64,000 bases of DNA from an uncultured Pseudoalteromonas sp. (GTDB taxonomy: Bacteria > Pseudomonadota > Gammaproteobacteria > Enterobacterales > Alteromonadaceae): positions 62,001 to 126,000 of the forward strand of contig CANLRB010000009.1 of the NCBI GenBank assembly GCA_947493455.1. The letters run 5' to 3'. Positions 1 to 8,131 of the stretch are shown here, one piece after another. Made by a program: the position numbers and the translations under genes. Position 1 is the stretch's first letter. Each line of letters opens with the position of its first letter. Below the pieces are notes generated by a model that saw nothing but the letters and a program-made list of their open reading frames with translations, did no database searches and had not been told where the DNA came from.

Positions 1-1
1 G

Positions 2-1396
2 AGTAAAGATGAAACACACGTAATTGTGTCAGCAAATACCCATGATGATGCCGATTTTGATGTGTTTAATAGTGATATTTTGGCGATTAACACCACGACA
101 TCAAAGATCACCGAATTAACCAATATGAGTGGTCCAGAAAATAACCCTAAGATAAGTCCAAATGGTAAAAAAATCGCATTTATTGGGTTTGAAGACAATG
201 GTAAATCAAATCAGATTAACCAGCTTTATATTATGGATCCCAATGGCAGCGAAATTAAGAGCCTCACCCCTAAGTTAGATAGATCGGTTGATAACCTGGT
301 TTGGGCTGAAAACAGCAAAGGAGTCTATATTAGCTACGATGATATGGGTAAAAAGCATGTCGCATACGTTAGCCTAAACGGAAAAATATCTACTAAAACC
401 GACAATTTGGGCGGCACAAGTTTAGGCAGGCCATACACTTCTGGCAGTTTTGATGTCGCATCAAACGGTAATTTAGTTTATACGCGCTCTGTGGGCAACC
501 GTCCTGCCGATTTGGCTTATTTAACTAAAAAAGGAAAATCGACACAACTTACAGACCTAAACGGTGATATTTTTGATCACAAAACACTAAACAAACCAAA
601 GCTAATGGAAGTCAAAAGCAGTGTGGATGGTCGCAATTTACAGGCTTGGGTAGTGACGCCACCTGATTTTGATGCCACGAAAAAATATCCGCTTATTCTC
701 GAGATTCATGGTGGTCCGCACACTGCTTATGGCCCCGGGTTTTCTAGCGAAGTACAATTATTTGCAGCAGCCGGTTACGTTGTGGTTTACGGAAACCCAA
801 GAGGCTCGACCTCACAGGGTGCTGAATTTGCTAATTTAATTGATAAGAATTACCCATCTGAAGACTATAACGACTTGATGGATATGGTTGACGGGGTTAT
901 TAAGCAAGGTTACATCGATGAAAGTAATCTGTATGTTACCGGTGGTTCCGGCGGCGGCGTATTAACAGCCTGGATCATTGGTAACACTGATCGCTTTAAA
1001 GCTGCAGTGGTAGCAAAACCCGTTATCAACTGGACCAGTATGATAGGGACCTCGGATATTTATACCTTTATGACAAAATACTGGTTTAGTGATTTACCTT
1101 GGAACGATTATCAACAATACTGGAATCGCTCACCATTATCGCTCGTGGGCAATGTAAAAACGCCGACTATGGTGCTAACCGGCGAACTAGACGTACGCAC
1201 ACCTATGGCCGAAAGCGAACAATACTATGGCGCATTGCGTCTACAAGGAGTTGAAAGCGCATTGGTACGTATACAAGGCGCATACCATGGTATTGCGGCG
1301 AAACCCTCGAATCTGGCACGCAAAGTGGGATATATTCTCGCGTGGTTTGATAAATACAAAAATGCCGACCAAGTAACGGAGCAAACTAACAAATAG
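2..1396 (+). CDS. S9 family prolyl oligopeptidase-type serine peptidase (5' end outside window)
   Basis: The reading frame is open from the first bases, so the GTG at 26 is not a start and the gene begins upstream. The visible part starts in a TolB/PD40-like beta-propeller with strands such as NPKISPNGKKIAF, which gates substrates in this family. An alpha/beta-hydrolase domain follows. Its triad is readable: Ser in GGSGGG (codon 947-949), Asp in GELDVRTP (1190-1192) and His in GAYHG (1286-1288). S9 enzymes of this layout (acylaminoacyl/dipeptidyl peptidases) cleave short peptides and are often periplasmic; the signal peptide, if any, is outside the window. The elbow GGSGGG differs slightly from the usual GxSYGG. 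Exact substrate class unknown. Confidence 0.9.
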   Translation, partial: SKDETHVIVSANTHDDADFDVFNSDILAINTTTSKITELTNMSGPENNPKISPNGKKIAFIGFEDNGKSNQINQLYIMDPNGSEIKSLTPKLDRSVDNLVWAENSKGVYISYDDMGKKHVAYVSLNGKISTKTDNLGGTSLGRPYTSGSFDVASNGNLVYTRSVGNRPADLAYLTKKGKSTQLTDLNGDIFDHKTLNKPKLMEVKSSVDGRNLQAWVVTPPDFDATKKYPLILEIHGGPHTAYGPGFSSEVQLFAAAGYVVVYGNPRGSTSQGAEFANLIDKNYPSEDYNDLMDMVDGVIKQGYIDESNLYVTGGSGGGVLTAWIIGNTDRFKAAVVAKPVINWTSMIGTSDIYTFMTKYWFSDLPWNDYQQYWNRSPLSLVGNVKTPTMVLTGELDVRTPMAESEQYYGALRLQGVESALVRIQGAYHGIAAKPSNLARKVGYILAWFDKYKNADQVTEQTNK

Positions 1397-1411
1397 TAGT
1401 TTGTTAACAGG

Positions 1412-1450
1412 CTAAAGCACCCAACTTACCAAACTAGTTGGGTGCTTTAG
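1412..1450. terminator. Hairpin between convergent genes
   Basis: A perfect 15-bp inverted repeat (1412-1426 with 1436-1450) with a 9-base loop lies between the stop of the S9 peptidase and the stop of the convergent gene at 1472. There is no long T-run on either side, so termination strength is uncertain, but position and symmetry fit a shared bidirectional terminator. Confidence 0.7.
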
Positions 1451-1471
1451 ATTACAATAAGGAGCTCAATT

Positions 1472-1888
1472 TCAATCGACAAAGGTTGGTAGTTTTGTGA
1501 GTCCGACATGTCGTAACGCTTGCTTTAACTCGCTTTCATAAAAAACTAAATAACGACGATTTGAACGGCACGCCATGAGGCAATAACCTTCTACGAGCTT
1601 CTTTATTTTCGCAGCATCACTATTAATAATGAAAACCACATTCGTCGCTTCACTTGATGAAATAGACACTGAAAAATCAGCAAAGTTTTCATGTTCCGAC
1701 AGCGTACCGATAATATCTTCAACACCGCGTAAATCATGTAAATAATGAATGTTTCGCGTAAACAAAGGATCTCGCACTATTTTTTTAAATTCATCTAAAT
1801 AATGCGTAATCACTATTGTTCCGCGAGTACATGTCGTAACGAGCCGAATATCAGGCAAAATTGCATATCGAAAATAAAAAGTACTCAT
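1472..1888 (-). CDS. Hypothetical protein, STAS/SpoIIAA-like fold suspected
   Basis: 138 residues, cytoplasmic, no signal peptide or membrane segment. The pattern of a beta-rich start (FRYAILPDIRLVTTCTRG), a helix with DEFKKIVRDP, then HYLHDLRGVEDI resembles small SpoIIAA/STAS-like proteins of unknown function in many Gram-negative bacteria. Two cysteines sit near the C-terminus. It is a lone gene convergent with the S9 peptidase and upstream (on the same strand) of nothing obvious. I cannot assign a role; the fold suggestion is by eye and weak. Confidence 0.6.
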   Translation of the reverse strand: MSTFYFRYAILPDIRLVTTCTRGTIVITHYLDEFKKIVRDPLFTRNIHYLHDLRGVEDIIGTLSEHENFADFSVSISSSEATNVVFIINSDAAKIKKLVEGYCLMACRSNRRYLVFYESELKQALRHVGLTKLPTFVD

Positions 1889-1967
1889 AAATTACGTCAA
1901 ACACCAACTCATTATATTTCGCCTACTTTTTATAACTATAGTGTTAATACAATGAGTCGCAACTTAC

Positions 1968-2606
1968 TTAGGCATAATCAGCTAGGCTCAGTCCTTCCTT
2001 TTTACACACGTCAATAATGGACTGACGCTTAGCAAGGTTTTTAAGGTAGCGCGATAAATTGCGAAATGACAAAGGCGGTCTTTCAAACTCATCAGCCCAC
2101 ACTGACAACATAAATAAGAAAAAGTCACACGCAGTCACTGAATCACCCACAAGGTAATCTTTTCCTTCAAGTTCGCTATCCAACAACTCAAGCATAGCGG
2201 TAATGCGTGTTTCTTGAGTTGCCACGATACCGGCAACATCGCTTTCATTACTGGTATGTTTTTGTGGATAAAAATAAACCATCAACTCAGCTTGCACTGT
2301 ATTAGTTAAATACATCATCCACTGAAAAAATAATGCACGATTGGGCAAACCAAGCTCAGGAATTAAATTTGCACTCGGATTATTTTCCGATAAATGAATG
2401 CAAATAGCTGGGCTTTCAAATATTGCGACACCGTCATCCACTAAGGTCGGAATTCGCCCTGCTGGATTTAAAACCAAATACTCGGCCGTCTTTTGCGCGT
2501 TGCTTTTTCGGTCAACCTTTATCAGTTCAAAGTCAACATTGAGTTCGTGTAAAATAAAATGCGGTGCCATGCTGGCGTTTAGTGGGTAGTAATATAATTG
2601 ATACAA
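1968..2606 (-). CDS. Glutathione S-transferase family protein
   Basis: 212 residues. The N-terminal thioredoxin-like domain carries YYYPLNASMAPHFILHEL at the start, the cis-proline segment GRIPTLVDDG and the glutathione gamma-glutamyl-binding ES motif in AIFESPAICIHL; an all-helical C-terminal domain follows. The start is TTG at 2606: AAGGAG (complement of 2613-2618) lies 6 bases upstream, and the protein then begins exactly where the family fold begins. The frame could be extended to an ATG at 2648, but that adds 14 residues foreign to the family and has no ribosome-binding site. Conjugation or peroxide-detoxifying role inferred from family only. Confidence 0.88.
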   Translation of the reverse strand: MYQLYYYPLNASMAPHFILHELNVDFELIKVDRKSNAQKTAEYLVLNPAGRIPTLVDDGVAIFESPAICIHLSENNPSANLIPELGLPNRALFFQWMMYLTNTVQAELMVYFYPQKHTSNESDVAGIVATQETRITAMLELLDSELEGKDYLVGDSVTACDFFLFMLSVWADEFERPPLSFRNLSRYLKNLAKRQSIIDVCKKEGLSLADYA

Positions 2607-2827
2607 CAGTCGCTCCTTGGGAGTTAATTTAAAAACCTTTTCAAACAAGGTTTTGCACTACAAAACTGAATCAAAGCGAAAAACCACACCGAATTTTATA
2701 CTGCGAAGTATAATAACTAAAGCAATAAACGTTATCCTTTTAAGGTTTACTTTTGCCAAAGCGACCGCTTTCCACAGTGAAGATGAGACTCTCGTTTGGC
2801 TACCACGACTTATACCACTAAATAGCG

Positions 2828-2857
2828 AAAAGTGGGCAGTTATTCTGCTCCACTTTT
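2828..2857 (-). terminator. Terminator of the mesX-mesD unit
   Basis: Stem of 8 bp (2828-2835 with 2850-2857) extended by GCAG/CTGC (2836-2839 with 2845-2848) across a one-base bulge, immediately downstream of the minus-strand gene ending at 2874. Confidence 0.7.
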
Positions 2858-2873
2858 AAAGCTACCTAAAAAA

Positions 2874-3902
2874 TCAAGTTACCAGCTCCTTGCGGATAAT
2901 TTCAGCACCTTGACTTAATGCGCTCAACTTTCCACTTGCAACCGCACGTGGCAACGGTGCTAATCCACAGTTGGTACATGGGTAAAGTTTATCGGCGTCG
3001 ACATATTTTAATGCGCTACGCAGTGTGTTAGCGACTTCTTCAGGGGTTTCTACACGATCAGTGGCAACATCAATTGCACCGACCATGACTTTTTTACCGC
3101 GAATAAGTGCCAGTAACTCAATTGGCACACGCGAGTTGTGGCACTCAAGTGAAATAATATCGATATTTGATTTTTGCAATTTTGGAAATACTTCTTCATA
3201 TTGGCGCCACTCAGAACCCAGTGTTTTTTTCCAATCCGTATTTGCTTTGATGCCATAACCGTAACAAATGTGTACTGCAGTTTCGCATTTAAGCCCTTCG
3301 ATAGCTCGCTCTAGACAGTCAATCCCCCAGTCATTCACATCTTCGAAAAACACATTAAAGGCGGGTTCATCAAACTGAATAATATCAACGCCAGCGGCTT
3401 CCAGCTCTTTCGCCTCTTGATTTAAAATTTTTGCAAACTCCCAAGCCAGTTTTTCACGACTTTGATAATGATCATCATACAAAGTATCGATCATAGTCAT
3501 AGGCCCTGGCAACGCCCATTTTATCGGTTTTGTGGTTTGCTTTCGCAAAAATTTCGCGTCTTCAACAAACACTGGTTTTTCTCGGCTCACAGGCCCAACG
3601 ACTGTTGGCACACTAGCATCATATCGGTTACGAATTTTGACCATTTTACGATTTTCAAAATCAACGCCAGATAAATGTTCGATAAAAGTCGTGACAAAAT
3701 GTTGGCGTGTTTGTTCACCGTCGCTCACAATATCAACGCCAGCATGATTTTGCTCGTGCAATGAGATGCGCAAAGCGTCCTTTTTGCCATCAACTAGTTG
3801 ATCGCCATCTAACTTCCATGGTGACCAAAGTACTTCGGGTTCAGCCAGCCATGATGGCTTAGGTAAGCTGCCAGCAGTCGAAGTTGGTAGTAAAATTTTC
3901 AT
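2874..3902 (-). CDS. mesD: Core (folate-independent) methionine synthase, MesD type
   Basis: 342 residues, about the length of the MetE catalytic half alone; the N-terminal half of MetE and the folate-binding architecture are missing. The zinc/homocysteine site is intact: His211-x-Cys213 in HICYGYG, Glu253 in SLECHNS and Cys312 in CTNCGLAPLPR. The upstream neighbour, 29 bp away on the same strand, is DUF1852. In aerobic bacteria that pair is the MesD/MesX system, in which the core synthase needs DUF1852 and oxygen and does not use methyl-tetrahydrofolate. The reaction made is homocysteine to methionine; the methyl donor is not known. The pairing argues strongly for MesD rather than a plain MetE-like paralogue. 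Confidence 0.88.
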   Translation of the reverse strand: MKILLPTSTAGSLPKPSWLAEPEVLWSPWKLDGDQLVDGKKDALRISLHEQNHAGVDIVSDGEQTRQHFVTTFIEHLSGVDFENRKMVKIRNRYDASVPTVVGPVSREKPVFVEDAKFLRKQTTKPIKWALPGPMTMIDTLYDDHYQSREKLAWEFAKILNQEAKELEAAGVDIIQFDEPAFNVFFEDVNDWGIDCLERAIEGLKCETAVHICYGYGIKANTDWKKTLGSEWRQYEEVFPKLQKSNIDIISLECHNSRVPIELLALIRGKKVMVGAIDVATDRVETPEEVANTLRSALKYVDADKLYPCTNCGLAPLPRAVASGKLSALSQGAEIIRKELVT

Positions 3903-3931
3903 AGTTTATACAACGCTCATGGTTAATGTAA

Positions 3932-4909
3932 TTACAGTGCATAACTGGCTGAGAACTGTTCCAGTACCGTTTGATATGGTTCGATAAAATGTTCTTTTGC
4001 AAACTGGCCTTGTTCTATCGCCAAACGGCTGCGCTCTTCACGGTCATAAATGATTTGAGTCAAAGAGTGATCTAAGTTTTTTAGATTTGGCTGATAGCGT
4101 GTACCGGCAACCGCATTTGCGTTATAGATTTCTGGTCTATAGATTTTTTGAAATGTTTCCATCGTACTTATCGTGCTGATCAACTCAAGATTGGTGTAAT
4201 CATTGAGTAAGTCACCAAAGAAATAAAACGCGAACGGTGCAACACTGTTAGGCGGCATAAAGTAGCGAACCTGTAGACCCATTTTCTTAAAGTATTGTTC
4301 GGTGAGCGATGATTCATTCGGAGTATATTCAAATCCTAATACCGGGTGTTGATTCTCCGTTTTTTGATAAACCTTATTATCTGACACACTCAAACAAATC
4401 ACTGGCGGCTTTTTAAAGTATTGTTTATAGGTCTTAGAGTTAACAAAGTGCTTAAACAATTTTCCATGTAAATCACCAAAGTTTTCAGGAATACTAAATG
4501 TGGCTTGATCTTTATTATGATCAAGCAGCAACACGCTAAAATCGTAATCGCGCACATACGACGAAAAGTTATTACCAACAATGCCTTCTGTACGTTCACC
4601 CGTTTGATGATCAACAATAATTGTTTTTAAAACTTCAATCGATGGAAACGCACCGCTCGTTTCATCAATATTAATGTCGACCGAAATAATTTCGAGTTCA
4701 ACTGAGTATCGTGAGCCCTTTGGATTATCCCAATGCGCTAATGCATTAAAGCTATTATTAATCATGTTTAATGCATTACGTAAGTTAGCTTGACGACTTT
4801 CGCCGCGGGCTAAGTTAGCAAAATTTGTTGTAAGACGAGTGCTATTTGCTGGATGATAATTTTCATCCAGAGTTAGGGTTTTTATCGTAAATTTAAAATC
4901 TGTATTCAT
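3932..4909 (-). CDS. mesX: DUF1852 protein, MesX, partner of the core methionine synthase
   Basis: 325 residues, soluble, no signal peptide. Segments such as LTTNFANLARGESRQANLRNAL near the N-terminus and the C-terminal FIEPYQTVLEQF are what I recognise as DUF1852. It is first gene of a two-gene unit with the core methionine synthase downstream (29-bp gap), so the two are almost certainly co-transcribed. Published genetics on this pair showed DUF1852 is required for MesD activity; its own chemistry (possibly producing the methyl donor with oxygen) is unresolved. A MetJ-like box array and an inverted repeat precede it. Confidence 0.85.
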   Translation of the reverse strand: MNTDFKFTIKTLTLDENYHPANSTRLTTNFANLARGESRQANLRNALNMINNSFNALAHWDNPKGSRYSVELEIISVDINIDETSGAFPSIEVLKTIIVDHQTGERTEGIVGNNFSSYVRDYDFSVLLLDHNKDQATFSIPENFGDLHGKLFKHFVNSKTYKQYFKKPPVICLSVSDNKVYQKTENQHPVLGFEYTPNESSLTEQYFKKMGLQVRYFMPPNSVAPFAFYFFGDLLNDYTNLELISTISTMETFQKIYRPEIYNANAVAGTRYQPNLKNLDHSLTQIIYDREERSRLAIEQGQFAKEHFIEPYQTVLEQFSASYAL

Positions 4910-4980
4910 GACGTTAGGGTATCCAATTAATCTTGTTTCAATGTGAAGTGCTCACCTAAAACATGCCATGCGGTACGTTG

Positions 4981-5028
4981 CTAACGGCCTCTGTGTGCGA
5001 GCAATATAATTTATACGCACATCGTTAG
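4981..5028. repeat. Nested inverted repeat in the mesX leader
   Basis: CTAACG at 4981-4986 pairs with CGTTAG at 5023-5028, and inside it GTGCG pairs with CGCAC around an AT-rich core that is itself nearly palindromic. It lies 72-119 bases upstream of mesX. No T-run follows on either strand, so it is more likely a leader structure or operator than a terminator. Confidence 0.45.
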
Positions 5029-5146
5029 TTGAAGAAAAACGGTATTATTTCAAATAAAACATGAGTCATATTCATTCTTTAATGCATTAAGTACACCCTC
5101 TTTCGCTATTTTGAATAAAAACCACCGAAATAACCCTGAGAAACAT

Positions 5147-5170
5147 AGAAATCTAGACATCCAGAAATCC
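5147..5170 (-). promoter_or_regulatory. Three tandem MetJ-like boxes (met boxes)
   Basis: Three consecutive 8-mers, AGAAATCT, AGACATCC and AGAAATCC, match the met box AGACGTCT at 6, 6 and 5 of 8 positions. MetJ binds two or more such units in tandem. They lie between mesX (minus, start 4909) and a TSUP gene (plus, start 5327); a minus-strand TTGCAA with 17-base spacing to a weak -10 overlaps them. Repression of mesX-mesD by MetJ with S-adenosylmethionine is the natural reading. The rest of 4910-5326 is AT-rich with no gene visible. Confidence 0.65.
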
Positions 5171-5326
5171 AATTTGCAAATAATTCATTTTGAACATGAG
5201 CAATATTCAGCAGTAATTACATAAATAACAGTAAGTTGCTTTAATTAATATTGTTATACTCGACGCCGTAGACGATTTTTTAAACGCAGCTTGATTTAAG
5301 CTGCTCGTTAAGTAAGAGAAAGCGGA

Positions 5327-6136
5327 ATGAGTGAGTTATTACTATTAATTGGTTACTGCGCGGTATTGGGCTCTGGGGTTGGGTTTCTAGCGGGTCTTCT
5401 CGGCATAGGAGGCGGTTTAGTTATAGTTCCTATTCTAAGTGTTATATTGCTCTATTTTAATGTACTGCCACCGGAGCACGTTGTTATTGTTGCGATTGCA
5501 ACGTCACTGGCATCTATTTTATTTACTTCAACATCTTCCGCTATTGCCCATCATAAAAACGGCAATGTGCCTTGGTCAATTGCTCCTTGGGTTATGGTAG
5601 GTGTGGCACTCGGAGCGCTTATTAGTGGTTTTTTAGCCGCCTTATTACCTGAACACATAGTTCGGGCTGTATTTGCGGTGAGTGTCACACTAATTGCTAT
5701 CAAGATGTTTTTAAGCAGTAAAAATAAGACTTCAGCACAGCGTACGATGCCAAATAAAGGAGTATTAACCTTTGTCACTACATTGACCGGCGGACTGTCT
5801 GCGATAATTGGCATCGGTGGCGGCGCACTGCTTGTGCCATTACTGAACTATTTTTCAATTGATATGAAAAAAGCCATTGGCTGCGCATCCGCCTCAGGTA
5901 TCGTTATTGCACTATTTGGTTCGGTTGGTTATATCAGCGCGGGCAGCAATCAACTTGAATTAACAAATGGCTTTGCCGGATTTGTCTATTTACCAGCGTT
6001 GTTGGGAATCGTTTGTACATCTTGGTTTACCGCACCACTTGGCGCTAAAGCAACACAGTATTTACCCGTCACCACAGTTAAAAAAATATTCGCCGCACTG
6101 CTCGTAGTTATGGCATTAAACATGATAATCAATTAG
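5327..6136 (+). CDS. TauE/SafE (TSUP) family membrane exporter
   Basis: 269 residues and about eight hydrophobic segments. The family's duplicated glycine motif is present twice: GLLGIGGGLVIVPIL near residue 25 and GIGGGALLVPLL near residue 165, marking the two inverted halves. TSUP proteins move sulfite, sulfoacetate or other small organosulfur anions across the inner membrane. It stands alone, ends at a strong hairpin, and is separated from mesX by a 417-bp divergent region containing MetJ-like boxes, so a sulfur link is possible but not shown. A second TSUP gene lies at 25002. Confidence 0.88.
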   Translation: MSELLLLIGYCAVLGSGVGFLAGLLGIGGGLVIVPILSVILLYFNVLPPEHVVIVAIATSLASILFTSTSSAIAHHKNGNVPWSIAPWVMVGVALGALISGFLAALLPEHIVRAVFAVSVTLIAIKMFLSSKNKTSAQRTMPNKGVLTFVTTLTGGLSAIIGIGGGALLVPLLNYFSIDMKKAIGCASASGIVIALFGSVGYISAGSNQLELTNGFAGFVYLPALLGIVCTSWFTAPLGAKATQYLPVTTVKKIFAALLVVMALNMIIN

Positions 6137-6164
6137 TAACAATAATTGCCGCCAATCATAAAAT

Positions 6165-6194
6165 AAAAAGGTTAACCATTTGGTTAACCTTTTT
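6165..6194. terminator. Bidirectional intrinsic terminator
   Basis: Perfect 13-bp stem (6165-6177 with 6182-6194), 4-base loop, A-run on one side and T-run on the other, between the convergent TSUP and TetR genes. Confidence 0.9.
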
Positions 6195-6211
6195 ATTTAA
6201 ACTTATCGTGT

Positions 6212-6829
6212 TTACTTAGCTTCATAGTATGTCAAAAACATATCTAAGGTTTCATTTGTCAGCTGTTCAATTTGGCTTGCATCTAATTTTTCATCATGAT
6301 GAAGTACTTGAGGCCAAAACGCCTGCCCTTTTAATAAACTTAATAACTGTTCAGAGACTAGTCGCGGATCTTTCTTGCGCAACTTACCATCTGCCATAGC
6401 CTCTCTAATCCAGCGCGTCAATGTCGTTTCCTGTTCAAAAAACTCTCTCAGCTCACCGGTAAACATATCCGGATTAAACAAACAGTACCCCATTGCAACT
6501 CGAATTAGATCAAGGGTGTTTTGATCACACATAAAGTTTAGTTCATTGGCAATTAGTTCAGCTAATTGGCCACGCAATGGTTTAGTCGCATCATAATCGT
6601 AAACATACGTTAAGATATTCGCGCTCCAAATATCGCGAATAATGTGAGTGACAAGGATCTCTTTACTTTCAAAGTGGTTGTATACGGTACGTTTTGAAAC
6701 CTGTGCGGTTTCAGCAATTTTATCCATACTCGTGTCACTTACACCGAACTGTTGAAATGCCGCTTTGGCGCCATCAATAATTGCCTGGCGCTTTTGCATG
6801 CTACGACTAATTTTTGCTTCGCTCATCAT
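6212..6829 (-). CDS. TetR family transcriptional regulator of the adjacent RND pump
   Basis: 205 residues. The N-terminal DNA-binding domain is canonical (residues ~13-60): AIIDGAKAAFQQFGV, then TSMDKIAETAQVSKRTVYNHFESKE with the recognition helix at VSKRTVYNHF. The C-terminal ligand-binding part is unassigned helix. It is divergent from the RND adaptor gene at 7011, with palindromic sequence in the shared 181-bp region, which points to local repression of both transcripts and release by a pump substrate. Confidence 0.9.
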   Translation of the reverse strand: MMSEAKISRSMQKRQAIIDGAKAAFQQFGVSDTSMDKIAETAQVSKRTVYNHFESKEILVTHIIRDIWSANILTYVYDYDATKPLRGQLAELIANELNFMCDQNTLDLIRVAMGYCLFNPDMFTGELREFFEQETTLTRWIREAMADGKLRKKDPRLVSEQLLSLLKGQAFWPQVLHHDEKLDASQIEQLTNETLDMFLTYYEAK

Positions 6830-6869
6830 CTGCTCTCATATCTTCTTCCGAATTATTTTTACACTAATC

Positions 6870-6915
6870 AGTTTACTTTTCAATCTTTACGCGTAAACTA
6901 CACCGTATAGTTTAC
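6870..6915. promoter_or_regulatory. Candidate TetR operator cluster
   Basis: The shared upstream region contains a perfect 12-bp palindrome TTTACGCGTAAA (6886-6897) and, overlapping it, an 8-bp inverted repeat GTAAACTA/TAGTTTAC with a 7-base spacer (6893-6915). A third copy, AGTTTAC, is at 6870-6876. Arm length and total span fit a TetR dimer site between divergent genes. Confidence 0.6.
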
Positions 6916-7010
6916 CTTGTAGGTGTTTATTTTAATCTTAATCAGTATCTATAGTGCTGCATCAGCACAGATTGAATTTTCATTAAAATTAATAACTTAA
7001 AACTAAGGTA

Positions 7011-8129
7011 ATGATATTTAAATTTGACAACGAAGCCGTGATGACTATGAATATCGACATTTTAAATTTTAAATTAAGTGCAAAACTACTTTCATTTGCC
7101 GCAGTTTTAACTGTTCTGCAAGCGTGCTCACCAGCACCGGCAGAGCAAACCAAAGTACAAAAACCGCAAGCGGTAAAGTTAATACCAGCAACCAGCAATA
7201 GCCAAATTGTCGAACGTACATTTCCAGCTGAAGTGTCAGCAGTAAAAACCATCGATTTAAGCTTCGAAGTCTCGGGTCGCCTCATCCAAACGCAATTAAA
7301 AACAGGTACTATAGCAAGTCAGTCTCAAATGCTTGCACAAATCGACCCAACACCGTTTAAACAGCGTGTGCAAGAAGCACAAGCAAAGCTCAATCAAGCG
7401 ACCCGAGATTTAGAACGGATCACGGCAACGGCTAAAAAAGGGTCAGCTTCACAAAGTCAGTTGGACAACGCCAAAACCAATTTTGAACTAGCTAATATTG
7501 CCTTAAAACGCGCACAAAAAGATTTAAGCTATACCCGCTTACTCAGCCCGTTTGATGCTCAAATATCAGAACGCTTTGCCGAAAAAGGAAATTATGTTCA
7601 GGCTGGCGACATTGTCGCTCGATTACAAGATGTGTCTCGTTACTACTTTAATGTGAATGTGCCGGAGCGTTTAGTCAGTCGCTATAAAGAAGGTTCTTTG
7701 ATTGGTGCGACTGCGCATATTATTTCTGCACCTGAGCGCATTTATCAATTGGAGTATGTTGAACATGCGACGCAACCCGATCCAATCACCCAGACTTATA
7801 AAGTGGTCTTTGCCGCATCAGCTAAAAACACCGATTTAACGCCGGGAGCCCGTGCTGTGGTAGCCATCAACCTCAACAATCAAACGACAAAAAATCAATT
7901 ACTGGTGCCATTTAATGCGTTACAAGGCAACGATAGCGAAGGCTTTCATGTTTGGAAATTTAATAAAGCAAGCTCAACGGTATCGAGAGTAAATGTTGAT
8001 GTAGTCGCAGTACAACAACAAGTCGCCGCAGTCGATTCTGATATCGTTTTAGGAGATTTAATTGTCTCGGCAGGTGCTTCGCAAATGCGTGAAGGGCTCA
8101 TCGTTAAACCTTACCAAGCGGAGCTATAG
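7011..8129 (+). CDS. RND efflux periplasmic adaptor (membrane fusion) lipoprotein
   Basis: 372 residues as drawn. A lipobox (LTVLQAC) ends the signal peptide, so the adaptor is lipid-anchored. Domains follow the HlyD/AcrA order: split barrel-sandwich (DLSFEVSGRLIQTQLKTG and LLSPFDAQISERFAEKGNYVQAGD) around a coiled-coil hairpin (ARLNQATRDL-like helices near 110-165), then beta-barrel. The ATG at 7011 has AAGG only 2 bases away; ATG at 7041 or 7047 would give a more normal signal peptide length and may be the real start. The pump gene follows after 2 bp. Confidence 0.9.
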   Translation: MIFKFDNEAVMTMNIDILNFKLSAKLLSFAAVLTVLQACSPAPAEQTKVQKPQAVKLIPATSNSQIVERTFPAEVSAVKTIDLSFEVSGRLIQTQLKTGTIASQSQMLAQIDPTPFKQRVQEAQAKLNQATRDLERITATAKKGSASQSQLDNAKTNFELANIALKRAQKDLSYTRLLSPFDAQISERFAEKGNYVQAGDIVARLQDVSRYYFNVNVPERLVSRYKEGSLIGATAHIISAPERIYQLEYVEHATQPDPITQTYKVVFAASAKNTDLTPGARAVVAINLNNQTTKNQLLVPFNALQGNDSEGFHVWKFNKASSTVSRVNVDVVAVQQQVAAVDSDIVLGDLIVSAGASQMREGLIVKPYQAEL

Positions 8130-8131
8130 TC

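Noticed and set aside
2617-2859. 80-codon plus-strand open frame between the GST and mesD genes
   Set aside because: It runs through the GST ribosome-binding region and the mesD terminator hairpin, has no ribosome-binding site and no protein-like pattern.
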